Part shown: one piece after another, positions 41,409 to 50,839 of the stretch
Layout of the letters: each line of letters begins with the position of its first letter
Numbering within the stretch: the stretch's first letter is position 1
Source of the DNA: Aquabacter sp965279295
GTDB lineage: Bacteria > Pseudomonadota > Alphaproteobacteria > Rhizobiales > Xanthobacteraceae
Strand: one strand, 5' to 3'
DNA length: 64,000 bases
NCBI GenBank assembly: GCA_965279295.1
Contig: CBDIHQ010000014.1
Translations under genes and position numbers: made by a program
Notes under the pieces: model-generated
Seen by the model: the letters and a program-made list of their open reading frames with translations, nothing else
Told to the model about the DNA's origin: nothing
The model's database searches: none

Positions 41409-42223
41409 ACAAGGGACTGTCCTGGTTCAACGTCACCGCGCTGGTGGCTGGGTTTGCCTTTCTCTACATCCCCATTCTGCTGCTGGTGATCTATTCGTTC
41501 AACGCCTCGCGGCTGGTCACCATCTGGGGCGGGTTCTCCACCCAGTGGTACGGCGCGCTGCTGGAGAACGAGCAGCTTCTGGATGCGGCCTGGGTGACGC
41601 TTCGGGTGGCGTTCCTCTCCTCGCTCATCGCCACCGTGCTCGGCACAATGGCGGCCATGGCACTCACCCGCTACGGCCGCTTCTTCGGGCGCTCGCTGTT
41701 TTCCGGCATGACCTACGCGCCGCTGGTGATGCCGGAAGTCATCACCGGCCTGTCGCTGCTGCTGCTGTTTGTGGCGATCGGCTTCGAGCGCGGCTTCTGG
41801 ACCATCACGCTCGCCCACATCACCTTCACCATGTGCTTCGTGGCGGTGGTGGTGCAGTCGCGCCTCGTGACCTTCGACCGCTCGCTGGAGGAGGCGGCGC
41901 TCGACCTCGGCTGTCCGCCGTTCAAGACCTTCTTCATCATCACACTGCCGCTGATCCTGCCGGCGGTGGTGTCCGGCTTCATGCTGGCCTTCACCCTTTC
42001 CATGGACGATCTTGTGATCGCCTCCTTCACCACCGGGCCGGGCGCCACCACGCTGCCGATGCGCATCTATTCCCAGGTCCGCATGGGTGTGACGCCGGAA
42101 ATCAACGCGGTATGCACCGTGATGATCGCCATCGTCACCCTGATCGTGATCTTCGCGTCCATCATGACCAAGCGGCAGGAGACGATCCGCAAGCGCGAGG
42201 AGCAGGCGGCGGCCGCGCAGTAG
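41405..42223 (+). CDS. potI: Polyamine-type ABC transporter permease
   Basis: 272 residues, PotC/PotI type second permease with the EAA motif EEAALDLGCPPFKTFFIITLPL and the family segment SMDDLVIASFTTGPGATTLP, which lies near the translocation path. Starts at ATG 41405 after GGAGGCGGGGAA, overlapping potH. Forms the membrane heterodimer with PotH. Confidence 0.9.
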   Translation: MNKGLSWFNVTALVAGFAFLYIPILLLVIYSFNASRLVTIWGGFSTQWYGALLENEQLLDAAWVTLRVAFLSSLIATVLGTMAAMALTRYGRFFGRSLFSGMTYAPLVMPEVITGLSLLLLFVAIGFERGFWTITLAHITFTMCFVAVVVQSRLVTFDRSLEEAALDLGCPPFKTFFIITLPLILPAVVSGFMLAFTLSMDDLVIASFTTGPGATTLPMRIYSQVRMGVTPEINAVCTVMIAIVTLIVIFASIMTKRQETIRKREEQAAAAQ

Positions 42224-42339
42224 GGGACAGGCTAACGATGTCGGCTTCCGGGGGAACGCGACCTCCCAAGCGTGGGCAATTCGCTCGTGAGTGAGTAGGA
42301 TCGCCGCGCGTTGGTAAGACGGGCAGGCCCATTCTCCTC

Positions 42340-44274
42340 ATGAAGTATCGTTCGGACATCAGTGGCCTGCGGGCGCTCGCAGTCGTGCCCGTGGTTCTGT
42401 ACCATCTCAATCCCGCGCTCGTGCCCGGCGGCTATGTCGGGGTCGATATCTTCTTCGTCATATCCGGCTATCTCATCACCTCGATCCTGGCGAAGGATCT
42501 GGGGGAGGGGCACTTCAGCCTGCTGCGCTTCTATGACCGGCGCATCCGGCGCATCGTGCCGGCCTATTTCGCCATGGCGCTCTTAACCGCCATTGCCGCC
42601 CTGGTGCTGCTGCCGCCGGACCTGCTGGTGGGCTTCGGGGAATCGCTTCGGTCCGCGTCGATCTTTTTCGCCAACCGCTATTTCCTCTCGGTGACGCACT
42701 ATTTCGGCGCCACCCCCGACACGCAATTCCTGCTGCACACCTGGTCGCTGTCGGTGGAGGAGCAGTTCTATCTCGCCTGGCCGCTGGTGCTGGCGGTGCT
42801 GTTTCACCCGCGCCTCGCACGGGTGCGCCCTTTCGTGGTCTACGCCCTGCTGGCGGCCTCGCTATTCATTGCCACGCGCAACGTGGTGGATCGGCCCCTG
42901 GCCGCCTTCTACAACGCCAACGGCCGGTTCTGGGAACTTCTGCTGGGCGCCGTCCTGGCGCTCGGGCTTGTGCCGCCGGTGCGCGGCAGGTGGGTGCCCG
43001 AGGCGATGGCGGGTGTTGGCCTGGCGATGATCCTCGCCGCATTGGCGCTGTTCGACCACCACACCGTCTTCCCCGGCCTTTCGGCGTTGGTGCCGACCAT
43101 CGGCGCACTGCTGCTTCTCTGGGCGGGAGAGCAGGGGCGCTCGACCATCGTCGGACGGCTGCTCTCGTTTGCGCCATTCGCGGGGATCGGGCTGATCTCC
43201 TATTCGCTCTATCTCTGGCACTGGCCGATCCTCGCTGTGTACCGCTATCTGACCTTGGGGGTGCAGCCTGGGCTGGTGCGGGAAGCGTTGCTTCTGGCCG
43301 TGATGGTGGTGGTCTCGATCCTGTCCTGGCGGTTCATAGAGGCGCCGTTCCGCCGCCACGGTCCGTCAAACGCGCGCAGCGAATGGATCAGCGTCGGCGT
43401 GGGTCTCGTCGCGCTGGGAATGCTGGTCGCGCTGGCGTGGGTGATGATCGCCACCAATGGTCTGCCGGGCCGCACCAGCGCCGCCTTCCTGAAGGCGCAG
43501 ACGCTCGCCGCTGAGCCTTGGCGGGGGCAGAAGTCCTGCCTTCTGGCGCCGCGCCCGGACGTGCCGTGCCGCTTCGGCGACATGGACCCGCAGGCGCCGC
43601 TGATCGTGCTGTGGGGCGATTCCTTCGCCGATCATCACGCGCCCGCGCTGGATGCCCTGGGGCGCGAGGACAAGTTCGGTCTTCTGCAACTCACCAAAGC
43701 GGGCTGTGCGCCGGAAGCCCCTGACCCGGCGCTGGGGTCGATGGTTACGGGGGAGACGCGCGCCTGCAATGCGTTTCGGGCGAATGCGCTGGAACAGATC
43801 CTCAGCGAGCCGCGGGTGCAACTCGTGATCATCGGCGGCAACTGGCCTGGCGGCGCCGCGCTGGAGCCGTCGATGCAGAAGCTCCAGACGGCGGTTGACC
43901 GCATTGCCGCCGCCGGAAAGCCCGTGGTGCTGGTGGCAACCGCCGGCCAGTTCTCGCTTGGCGGTGGGCGCTGTCTGCTACGGTTTCGCTTCCTCGGCCT
44001 GGATGAAAGCTGGTGCAACGAGACGCGCGCAACGTCGGATGCGGTCGCGCTCCCCCTGGAGAAAAGCCTGCGCGCGATTGCCGATGGACGCCCCGGCGTC
44101 AGCGTATTCCTGCCTCGCGCGCTGTTCTGTGATGCCCAAGCCTGCCGGCCGTCGTCAACGGACGGGCTGCCGCTGTTCCGGGACAATGGACACCTCAACC
44201 TCTCGGGTTCGTTCCTGACGATCCCGGCATGGCGCGACTTCCTGGCGGGCGTGCGCGGCCATATGGTGAGATGA
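42340..44274 (+). CDS. Membrane O-acyltransferase with SGNH domain (OafA/OatA-like)
   Basis: 644 residues. An acyltransferase-3 domain of about 10 helices covers 1-345 (SGLRALAVVPVVLYH, VDIFFVISGYLIT, HTWSLSVEEQFYL), followed by a periplasmic SGNH-like domain with LWGDSFADHH and DNGHLNLSG. Such proteins acetylate surface or periplasmic glycans such as O-antigen, exopolysaccharide or peptidoglycan; the acceptor cannot be told from sequence. No glycan cluster adjoins it. Ribosome site weak. Confidence 0.88.
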   Translation: MKYRSDISGLRALAVVPVVLYHLNPALVPGGYVGVDIFFVISGYLITSILAKDLGEGHFSLLRFYDRRIRRIVPAYFAMALLTAIAALVLLPPDLLVGFGESLRSASIFFANRYFLSVTHYFGATPDTQFLLHTWSLSVEEQFYLAWPLVLAVLFHPRLARVRPFVVYALLAASLFIATRNVVDRPLAAFYNANGRFWELLLGAVLALGLVPPVRGRWVPEAMAGVGLAMILAALALFDHHTVFPGLSALVPTIGALLLLWAGEQGRSTIVGRLLSFAPFAGIGLISYSLYLWHWPILAVYRYLTLGVQPGLVREALLLAVMVVVSILSWRFIEAPFRRHGPSNARSEWISVGVGLVALGMLVALAWVMIATNGLPGRTSAAFLKAQTLAAEPWRGQKSCLLAPRPDVPCRFGDMDPQAPLIVLWGDSFADHHAPALDALGREDKFGLLQLTKAGCAPEAPDPALGSMVTGETRACNAFRANALEQILSEPRVQLVIIGGNWPGGAALEPSMQKLQTAVDRIAAAGKPVVLVATAGQFSLGGGRCLLRFRFLGLDESWCNETRATSDAVALPLEKSLRAIADGRPGVSVFLPRALFCDAQACRPSSTDGLPLFRDNGHLNLSGSFLTIPAWRDFLAGVRGHMVR

Positions 44275-44376
44275 TGTGGGCGCCGGAGGGGGGCGGGGCG
44301 CTGATGAATCAGCGATGATGCAGTTCAGTAAGGGCCGAGCGGGCGTCGAATTCCTCTTTGAATTTCTGAGGGCGTC

Positions 44377-44711
44377 ATGATCGCAAGCCGCATATTGAAA
44401 ATACGGTCTCCAGACGGCGAAATAGATGTTCAGGCAGGTGCGGATTTTTGCACCGAGAGAAGAAGATCGTGCGTGGCAGTGTCGATATGAAATAGATTGG
44501 CCGGATGGCCGAAACTCCTTCGATGGAGGCGGCGTGGATTCCGCGCAGACTCTCGTTCACGCCATGCTTATGGTTGGTGCAGACATATATGCTGGCGACT
44601 ATCACAAGAGTGGAAAACTTATTCTGGAGTCCGGGCGAAAAAGGTTGCGGGTTTCCTGTAGGCAATGCCATTCGACATCTTCTCGTCGGTGAAGATGCGA
44701 CATATTTTTAA
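44377..44711 (+). pseudogene. Frameshifted DUF6968-like small gene
   Basis: Three frames must be joined to read a continuous protein: MIASRILKIRSPDGEIDVQ, then VRIFAPREEDRAWQCRYEIDW on to ADIYAGDYHKSG, then LFWSPGEKGCGFPVGNAIRH to the TAA at 44709-44711. The first break is a tandem CAGG duplication at 44431-44438 (+4). The second is a one-base change in AAAA at 44614-44617. Family name is from memory and tentative; the decay itself is directly visible. Confidence 0.7.
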
Positions 44712-44740
44712 ATAACCGCGGTAAGGGGCGCCCACGCCCC

Positions 44741-46807
44741 TCACCGCCCCTCCCGTACCCAGCTCAGCGTCAGCAAGCCCAGCAGCAGAAGCAGCCCGGA
44801 AAGCCCGGCGAAGACCGGGAACAGCCCGATGCCCGTCACCACGCTGACATCGCGGGTGCGCAGGCCCATCCAGTCATCGCCGGCGAGGCGCTCGCCTGAG
44901 GTGACGGGGACAATGCGCGGCACGCTGCCCGAGAGGTCCGCAAGCCGCCAGAGACCGCCGCCGGTGGCGGTGGCGATGGGGCTAAGAACCTCGCGGGTGC
45001 TGGTGACTTCGGCAAACTCCTTCGGGTTCAGCGGGCCGATGTTCACCAGCGCGTTGAGATTGCCGTTGGAGGCCCGCCACAGGCCGAGCTGGTCGGCCGG
45101 CGTCGTGGCGCGCCACAGTCCGGGCTCCACCTGGGTCAGCGTCAGGTTGCGCTCGGGCCCGGTGGGCGGGACCACGCGGGCCACCGGCACGGTGTCGCCC
45201 ATGGTCTGGCGCTCCACCACCAGTTCGCGGCCCGAGGTGGAGAGCTTCAGGCGCTCCTCCTCAAGGTCCGGCTCCTTCATCAGCCAATGGGAGAGGCGGC
45301 GCAGCAAATCGATATAGGGGCCGCCGCCCTCATAGCCGCGCGCCCACAGCCAGATGTGGTCGGACAGCAGCAAGGCGACGCGTCCTTCGCCGACGCGGTC
45401 CAGCAGCAGCAGCGGCTTGTCGTTGGGGCCGGAAATCACCGGCGTGCCCGAGCGGATGCCGGCATCGATGACGCGGAAGAAGCGCGCCCAGTTCGGCGGG
45501 TCGCTCTCCGAGCCCGGCAGGGCACGGGTTACGGGGTGGCGCTTTCCCGGTTCGGTCAGCTTGGCGCGGAACGGCTCCTGCGTGACATCGCCGGTGGGAA
45601 CCCCGGGCAGGATGTCTTCCAAAGGCGTGTTGTAGAGCGATCCGGCCTCGACATAATCGGTGCCCGCCGCCACCAAAACGGCGCCGCCGTTGCGGACATA
45701 GCGCACGATATTGTCGAAATAGATCTGCGGCAGCACCCCCTGCTGGGAATAGCGGTCGAAGATGATCAGGTCGAAGTCGCGGATCTTGGTCTGGAACAGC
45801 TCGCGCGTGGGGAAGGCGATCAGCGAGAGTTCGTTGATGGGCGTGCCGTCCTGCTTCTCCGGCGGGCGGAGGATGGTGAAGTGCACGAGGTCCACATTCG
45901 CATCGCTCTTGAGCAGGTTGCGCCAGGTGCGCTCGCCCACGTTCGGCTCGCCCGAGACCAGCAGCACCCGCAGCTTGTCGCGCACGCCGTCGATGGAAAC
46001 GGCGGTGCGGTTGTTGATGGGGGTGAGTTCACCCTGGAGCGGGGGCGCCTCGATCTCGACGATGTTCGGTCCGGCGTGGGCGATTTCCACCTCCACCGTG
46101 GCGTTCTGCCCGGCGGTGACGATCGGGTTGGCGATGATTTCGCCGTCGCGGCGGATCGTCATGGGTACGCGTGCGCCGGCTGGGGCGCCCTCGTCGGTAA
46201 CGCGGAAGATGATGGACTGCTTCTGTCCGACGATGCCGAAGCGTGGCGCCTTCTCCAGGTTCACTCGCCGGTCGCGCTCGCCGGCCCGCCCGGTGATGAG
46301 GCCGTGCACCGGCGCGGAAAACCCGAGCGTGGACGTGTCGGCGGGCGCATCATGCACCCGGCCGTCGGTGATCATGATGGCACCGGCCACCCGTTCGGGC
46401 GGGACGTCCGCAAGGCCGGCGGAGAGGGCGGAGAACAGGCGCGTGCCGTCGGTCTCGCCGTCGCGGGCGGCAGCCTCGATGGTGCGCACCTCGATACCCG
46501 GAAGACGGCCGAGGCGCTCCGCCACGGCGGCGCGGGCGGCGTCGGTCTGGGCCGTGCGATCGCCGAAATCCTGGCTCGCGCTCTTGTCCACCACCACGGC
46601 AACCACGGAGGACAGCGGCTCGCGCTCCTCTCGCGTGAGCGAGGGATTCGAGAGTGCGGCGAGGCCCGCCGCGAGCGCCAGCGCACGGAACGCTGCGCCG
46701 CGCGTGCGGGAGGCGAGCAGCAGGGCGGCGAGCACCAAGGCGACAAACGCTGCACCCGCCAGAAGCGGCCAGGGCAGGAACGGTTCGAAGGCGAGGCCGT
46801 AGGTCAT
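44741..46807 (-). CDS. Large membrane protein of MoxR/DUF58 cluster, 688 aa
   Basis: Two N-terminal membrane segments (about 10-35) and one C-terminal helix (660-682). The intermediate part has a VWA-like start (SVVAVVVDKSASQ, GAIMITDGRV), then a class I glutamine amidotransferase-like domain without a visible catalytic Cys triad (RVLLVSGEPNVGERTWR, DLIIFDRYSQQ, VRYVRNGGAVLVAAG). It matches the last gene of the MoxR-DUF58-DUF4159 cluster of alphaproteobacteria, of unknown function, related to Bat aerotolerance loci. Confidence 0.8.
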   Translation of the reverse strand: MTYGLAFEPFLPWPLLAGAAFVALVLAALLLASRTRGAAFRALALAAGLAALSNPSLTREEREPLSSVVAVVVDKSASQDFGDRTAQTDAARAAVAERLGRLPGIEVRTIEAAARDGETDGTRLFSALSAGLADVPPERVAGAIMITDGRVHDAPADTSTLGFSAPVHGLITGRAGERDRRVNLEKAPRFGIVGQKQSIIFRVTDEGAPAGARVPMTIRRDGEIIANPIVTAGQNATVEVEIAHAGPNIVEIEAPPLQGELTPINNRTAVSIDGVRDKLRVLLVSGEPNVGERTWRNLLKSDANVDLVHFTILRPPEKQDGTPINELSLIAFPTRELFQTKIRDFDLIIFDRYSQQGVLPQIYFDNIVRYVRNGGAVLVAAGTDYVEAGSLYNTPLEDILPGVPTGDVTQEPFRAKLTEPGKRHPVTRALPGSESDPPNWARFFRVIDAGIRSGTPVISGPNDKPLLLLDRVGEGRVALLLSDHIWLWARGYEGGGPYIDLLRRLSHWLMKEPDLEEERLKLSTSGRELVVERQTMGDTVPVARVVPPTGPERNLTLTQVEPGLWRATTPADQLGLWRASNGNLNALVNIGPLNPKEFAEVTSTREVLSPIATATGGGLWRLADLSGSVPRIVPVTSGERLAGDDWMGLRTRDVSVVTGIGLFPVFAGLSGLLLLLGLLTLSWVREGR

Positions 46808-46904
46808 GCGGCATCCTTATGGCGGCTCCTCATCCGCGCGCCTGCCGCCGAGACGATGGCGGTTTGCTGTTCGGCCGAGGCTTTTAACGGGGCAGGCGCG
46901 ATGC

Positions 46905-47026
46905 GCTCCCTCGCCCGCGTGCGGGGGAGGGTTGGGGAGGGGGCAGGAGCCTCAAAGCGAGAGCTTGTGCCGCTCGTATCGGGCCAACTCCCCCTCCCTA
47001 GCCCTCCCGCGCAAGCGGGAGAGGGG
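46905..47026. repeat. Pair of inverted GC-rich palindromic elements
   Basis: 46905-46944 contains CCCTCGCCCGC-GT-GCGGGGGAGGG followed by TTGGGGAGGGGG. 46987-47026 is an inverted near-copy with CTCCCGC-GCAA-GCGGGAG. Both resemble the short dispersed palindromic repeats common in rhizobial intergenic DNA. They fill the 253-base gap inside the operon and may form an RNA structure between the two genes. Confidence 0.7.
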
Positions 47027-47060
47027 ACAAGGCCGCGCGTCTGGAGGGAGTAACGCCCGC

Positions 47061-49898
47061 TCATTGGCCGAGTCGTTCCAGCAGGGCGGGTACGTGGACC
47101 TGATCGGCCTTGTAGTTGCCGGTCAGCACATACATGGCGATGTTGGCGCCGGTGCGGAAGGCAAGTTCGCGCTGGCGTGGCTCGCCGGGGGTGAGCGGGA
47201 GGAGAGGCTCTCCGGTCTCGCTGACCGCCCAGGCACCGGCAAGGTCATTGCCGGTGATGATGACGGGAGAAACCCCATCGCCTGCGCGGGCGGGGCGGTC
47301 TTCGCCCTCGCGTGCGGCCGGCAGCGCCTCAACCCATGTGGTGCCGCCGGTGAAGCGGCCGGGAAAATCCTTCAGGAGATAAAACGCCTTGGTCAGCACA
47401 TGGTCGCGCGGCACCGGCTCAAGCTCCGGCACGTCGAGGCCGGAGAGGATTTCCCGCAGCCGCTGCGCGGCCGGGGAGAGCGGCCCGCCCGATGCGCTTT
47501 CGAGGGCATCGCGGGTGTCGAAGATGACTGTGCCGCCCTGCTTCATATAGGCGTCCACCCGCGCCAATACCGCCGGGGAGGGGACGGGGGTGGTGGAGAG
47601 GATGGGCCAGTAGAGCAGGGGGAAGAAGGAGAGTTCGTCCCGCGCGAGGTCCACGCCCATGGGCTCGCCCGCCTGGAGCGCGGTGCGCTGGCCGAGAAAT
47701 GTGGACAGCCCGCCGAGCCCGGCGCGGCTGATCTGGTCGACGTCCGCATCGCCCGTGGTGACATAGGCGAGACGGGTCTGGGAGGTCGCCTTCACCGCGA
47801 AATCATCGCCGGCGCGGTTCACCGCCGGGGTGGCCGGGGCCTGCGCATAAGCCGGGGGTGGGGCAGCCAGCAGGGCAGCGCAGAGGGCGGCGAGCGCGAA
47901 GGCGAGCGCGGTGCCAGAGCGCCGATAGCTCAGCCGGGAGAGGCCGCCCGCCAGGAACAGCACCGCGAGCGCGTCCAGCAGGAGCAAACCCATGATGGTG
48001 ACCAGAAGCGGCCCGCGCAGGTCGCGTGGCTCGCCCGCTTGCAGCGGGGCGATGGTGCCGGCCAGCGGCGTGAGGTCAAGCGGGCTCAGCTTGTCGTCCG
48101 GCAGCAGGGCATTCAGCGCCACAAGCCCATCGGGCGGTCCGTAGAAGCCCGGAGGATGCTCGGCATTTGCACGGCCGGTGAAGCCGGAAGGCAGGGGCCG
48201 CGTGAGCGGGCCTGCGGGATGGAATACGCCGAAGCCGTCCAGGAGGCGGCTCGGCGGGATCGCGGCCTGCAGTGTGCGCGCGGCGCTCGCGCTGGCTGCG
48301 GTCTCTTCCGTCGCGGCGGTGGTGTCGGCCAGAGCCAGCACGCGGCGCAGCATCTCCACGAATGTGCCCGAGAGCGGCAGGTTGGACCAAGAGGTGTCGG
48401 CGGTGACATGGAACAGCACCACCATGCCCTTGCCCCTGCGCGCGCCGGTGACGAGCGGCGTACCGTCCTTCAGCGTCGCCCAGGTGTGCTCGCCCAGGGC
48501 GCCGTCCGGCTCGGCCAGCACCTGCCGGTTTACCGTCACGTCATTGGGCATGGGCAGGTCGCGGAACGGGCCGTCCGTGGTCAGGCTTCCGAGTTGCTGC
48601 GGCGTTTCCCAGGAAAGCGAGCCGCCGAGCACGCGGCCGCCGCGTCGCAGGCGCACCGGGAGCAGGTCGTCCTGAGCGTTGGCGAGGCGCGTGCCGGCAA
48701 AGCGCACCAGGACCCCGCCGTCCTCGACATATTTCACCAGCCGCGCGCGGGTGGCGGGCGGAATCGTGCCGACGTCGGTGAGCACGATCACCGGCACCCG
48801 CTGCTCGATGAAGCGGGTGATGGCCTCGCTGGGCGCCCCGCCATCGGCGAGGCGCACGTCGGCGAAAGGGCCGAGCGCGCGGGCGAGATAATAGGTCGGC
48901 GCCAGCAGCGGCTGGCCGGTGTCGGTGCTCGCGCCCGAGACGACGCCGACCGAGCGGCGACGCCATCTCTTGTCGAGCAACTGCACCGCACCGGCCGACC
49001 GCTCGCCGACGATTTCAAGCCGTGCCATCTCGTTGCGCATTTCCACCGGCAGGTCGAAGCGCGCTTCGCTCTCCCGCGCGCCGGCCTCGAATGCGAATGG
49101 GGCTTCGCTCATGCTCAGTCCCTTCAAATCGCGCGCCTCGACCATGCCGCTGCGGGCGGTGCCGACATCGGCGCGCAGCACCTTCACGGTGAGGGATCCG
49201 GCCGCATTATCAGGTGCGGTAAGGGCGAGTGGCGCGGCAATGCCGCCGGTGATGACGAGCGGCGGACGCGCCGGCTTCAGGGCTGCCAGGTCGGCGGCGA
49301 TGGACGTGTCCGCTTTGAGATCCACACCGTCGCTAATGAAGACGAGGGCCGCCTCCGCCTCGGCGGCAAGGTGCCTGCCGGCAAGCGCGAGAGCTTCCTT
49401 GCGGGCGGGTGCGTAGGGAACCGGCGTCAAAGAGCGCAGCTTGTCGCGCGCCTGTGCCGGCAGCAGCAGCGAGACATCCTTCGGCACATCGCCGGTGGGA
49501 ATGAGCGCAACACCGCGCCCCTCGCTCTCCGCCTGGTCCACCAGGCCGGCGGCGGCGTCCATACGGGTTTCCCAGGTGCTGGCGGCGGGCCAGCCCTGGT
49601 CGATGAGCAGCACCAGCGGCCCGTGCGCGCCGGGCGCCGGGGCGGGCGGATTCCAGATCGGCCCGGCGGCCGCGAGGATGATCAAGGCGGCGAGCAGAAG
49701 ACGCAGAACGGTGAGCCACCACGGCGTGCGTGCGGGCGTCTCCTCTTTCGGGTCGATCTCCAGCAGCAGGCCGGTGGGCGGAAATACCATCTCGCGTGGC
49801 TTGGGCGGCACCACGCGTAAGAGAAACCATAGGAGCGGCAGGGCGAGGAAGGCGGTCAGGATCAGCGGCGTGGCAAAGCCCAGGGGCAATCCCATCAT
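47061..49898 (-). CDS. DUF4159 domain membrane protein, 945 aa
   Basis: N-terminal BatA-like region with two membrane helices (about 8-28, 60-80; PLLWFLLRVVPPKPRE), a VWA-like middle (LVLLIDQGWPAA), GATase-like segments (VPVIVLTDVGTIPP), two helices near 640-700, and a C-terminal DUF4159 domain (RLAYVTTGDADVDQISRAGL, GGTVIFDTRD). GAGG precedes the ATG, which overlaps the DUF58 stop. Works presumably with MoxR and the DUF58 protein in envelope integrity or complex assembly; not proven. Confidence 0.85.
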   Translation of the reverse strand: MMGLPLGFATPLILTAFLALPLLWFLLRVVPPKPREMVFPPTGLLLEIDPKEETPARTPWWLTVLRLLLAALIILAAAGPIWNPPAPAPGAHGPLVLLIDQGWPAASTWETRMDAAAGLVDQAESEGRGVALIPTGDVPKDVSLLLPAQARDKLRSLTPVPYAPARKEALALAGRHLAAEAEAALVFISDGVDLKADTSIAADLAALKPARPPLVITGGIAAPLALTAPDNAAGSLTVKVLRADVGTARSGMVEARDLKGLSMSEAPFAFEAGARESEARFDLPVEMRNEMARLEIVGERSAGAVQLLDKRWRRRSVGVVSGASTDTGQPLLAPTYYLARALGPFADVRLADGGAPSEAITRFIEQRVPVIVLTDVGTIPPATRARLVKYVEDGGVLVRFAGTRLANAQDDLLPVRLRRGGRVLGGSLSWETPQQLGSLTTDGPFRDLPMPNDVTVNRQVLAEPDGALGEHTWATLKDGTPLVTGARRGKGMVVLFHVTADTSWSNLPLSGTFVEMLRRVLALADTTAATEETAASASAARTLQAAIPPSRLLDGFGVFHPAGPLTRPLPSGFTGRANAEHPPGFYGPPDGLVALNALLPDDKLSPLDLTPLAGTIAPLQAGEPRDLRGPLLVTIMGLLLLDALAVLFLAGGLSRLSYRRSGTALAFALAALCAALLAAPPPAYAQAPATPAVNRAGDDFAVKATSQTRLAYVTTGDADVDQISRAGLGGLSTFLGQRTALQAGEPMGVDLARDELSFFPLLYWPILSTTPVPSPAVLARVDAYMKQGGTVIFDTRDALESASGGPLSPAAQRLREILSGLDVPELEPVPRDHVLTKAFYLLKDFPGRFTGGTTWVEALPAAREGEDRPARAGDGVSPVIITGNDLAGAWAVSETGEPLLPLTPGEPRQRELAFRTGANIAMYVLTGNYKADQVHVPALLERLGQ

Positions 49899-50830
49899 GA
49901 ACGCGCCTCCGCGTCGGTTCGCATGTCAGGCACGGCGATGTCGCCGGAACCCATGCGGGCATGGAGGGCCAGGAGCAGTTCGCTCGCCGGCCGGTCGGTG
50001 CGGTGCACGGCGAAGCCCCAGCCGGTGCGCTCGGCGGCTGCGCGGATGGCGGCGCGATGCGCGGCGAGGCGCCCCTGATAATCCGCGCGCCAAGTCTCGG
50101 CGCGCCCCACCGTGACCATCGGCCCGCCGGAGGGCGAATGGAATTCGACCCGTCCCGAGAACGGGAAGGTCTCTTCGGAGGGATCGACGATCTGCACCAC
50201 CTGGCCGTGTGCGCCGGTGCCCGCGAGTTCTGAGATGCGCTCGCACACCTGCCCGGTGGGGCTGAAGAAATCACCCAGCAACACCAGTTCGGACAAAGGC
50301 GAAGGATTGAAGCCGGGGGGCAGTGCGGGCGTTTCCGGCGCGTGCAAGACCGCCTCGGCCATGCGCTCGACAATGCGACGCGAGGCCGAGGGGCGCATGA
50401 GATTGGGCATGCCCACCCGCTCGCCGCCTTTCACGAGCAGTTCCGCCAGCGCGAAGGCGATGATGAGGGCACGCTCGCGCTTCGGCGCCAGCTTGCCTGA
50501 GGCGTAATCCATGGAGGCCGAGAGGTTCGGCCAGATCCACACCGTGTGTGCGGCCTCCCACTCACGTTCGCGCACATAAAGATGGTCGTCACGGGCGGAG
50601 CGGCGCCAGTCCACGCGGGCGGCGGGCTCGCCGTCCATGAAGTGGCGGTATTGCCAGAAGTTCTCGCCGGTGCCGACGCGCCGGCGGCCGTGCAGACCAT
50701 GCTGGACGCTGGAGGCGATGCGGCGCGCCTCCAGCACGAGGCGGGGCATCGCCGCCGCAAGGCCGGCGGAATCCCGCGCGGCACGTTCGACGGCCTGTTT
50801 TGCCTGATCCTGTTTTGCCAGATCCTCCAC
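49895..50830 (-). CDS. DUF58 domain protein
   Basis: 311 residues from a GTG with GAGG seven bases upstream. The family core is GENFWQYRHFMDGEPAARVDW, then RSARDDHLYVREREWE, and a VWA-like fold follows. DUF58 proteins are regular partners of MoxR ATPases. Ten bases after moxR and overlapping the DUF4159 gene, so the four genes form one operon. Confidence 0.88.
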   Translation of the reverse strand: MEDLAKQDQAKQAVERAARDSAGLAAAMPRLVLEARRIASSVQHGLHGRRRVGTGENFWQYRHFMDGEPAARVDWRRSARDDHLYVREREWEAAHTVWIWPNLSASMDYASGKLAPKRERALIIAFALAELLVKGGERVGMPNLMRPSASRRIVERMAEAVLHAPETPALPPGFNPSPLSELVLLGDFFSPTGQVCERISELAGTGAHGQVVQIVDPSEETFPFSGRVEFHSPSGGPMVTVGRAETWRADYQGRLAAHRAAIRAAAERTGWGFAVHRTDRPASELLLALHARMGSGDIAVPDMRTDAEARS

Positions 50831-50839
50831 GCGGGCGCC

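Noticed and set aside
46905..47026. CRISPR-like repeats
   Set aside because: Only two units, inverted to each other and palindromic; no spacer structure or cas genes.
45287..47053. A 588-codon plus-strand open frame over the 688-aa gene
   Set aside because: Composition is typical of antisense reading (Arg/Gly/His-rich) and there is no ribosome site or family match.
46806..49820. A 1004-codon plus-strand open frame
   Set aside because: It is antisense to the DUF4159 gene, which has family domains, membrane helices and operon overlap. Long antisense frames are expected in such GC-rich DNA.
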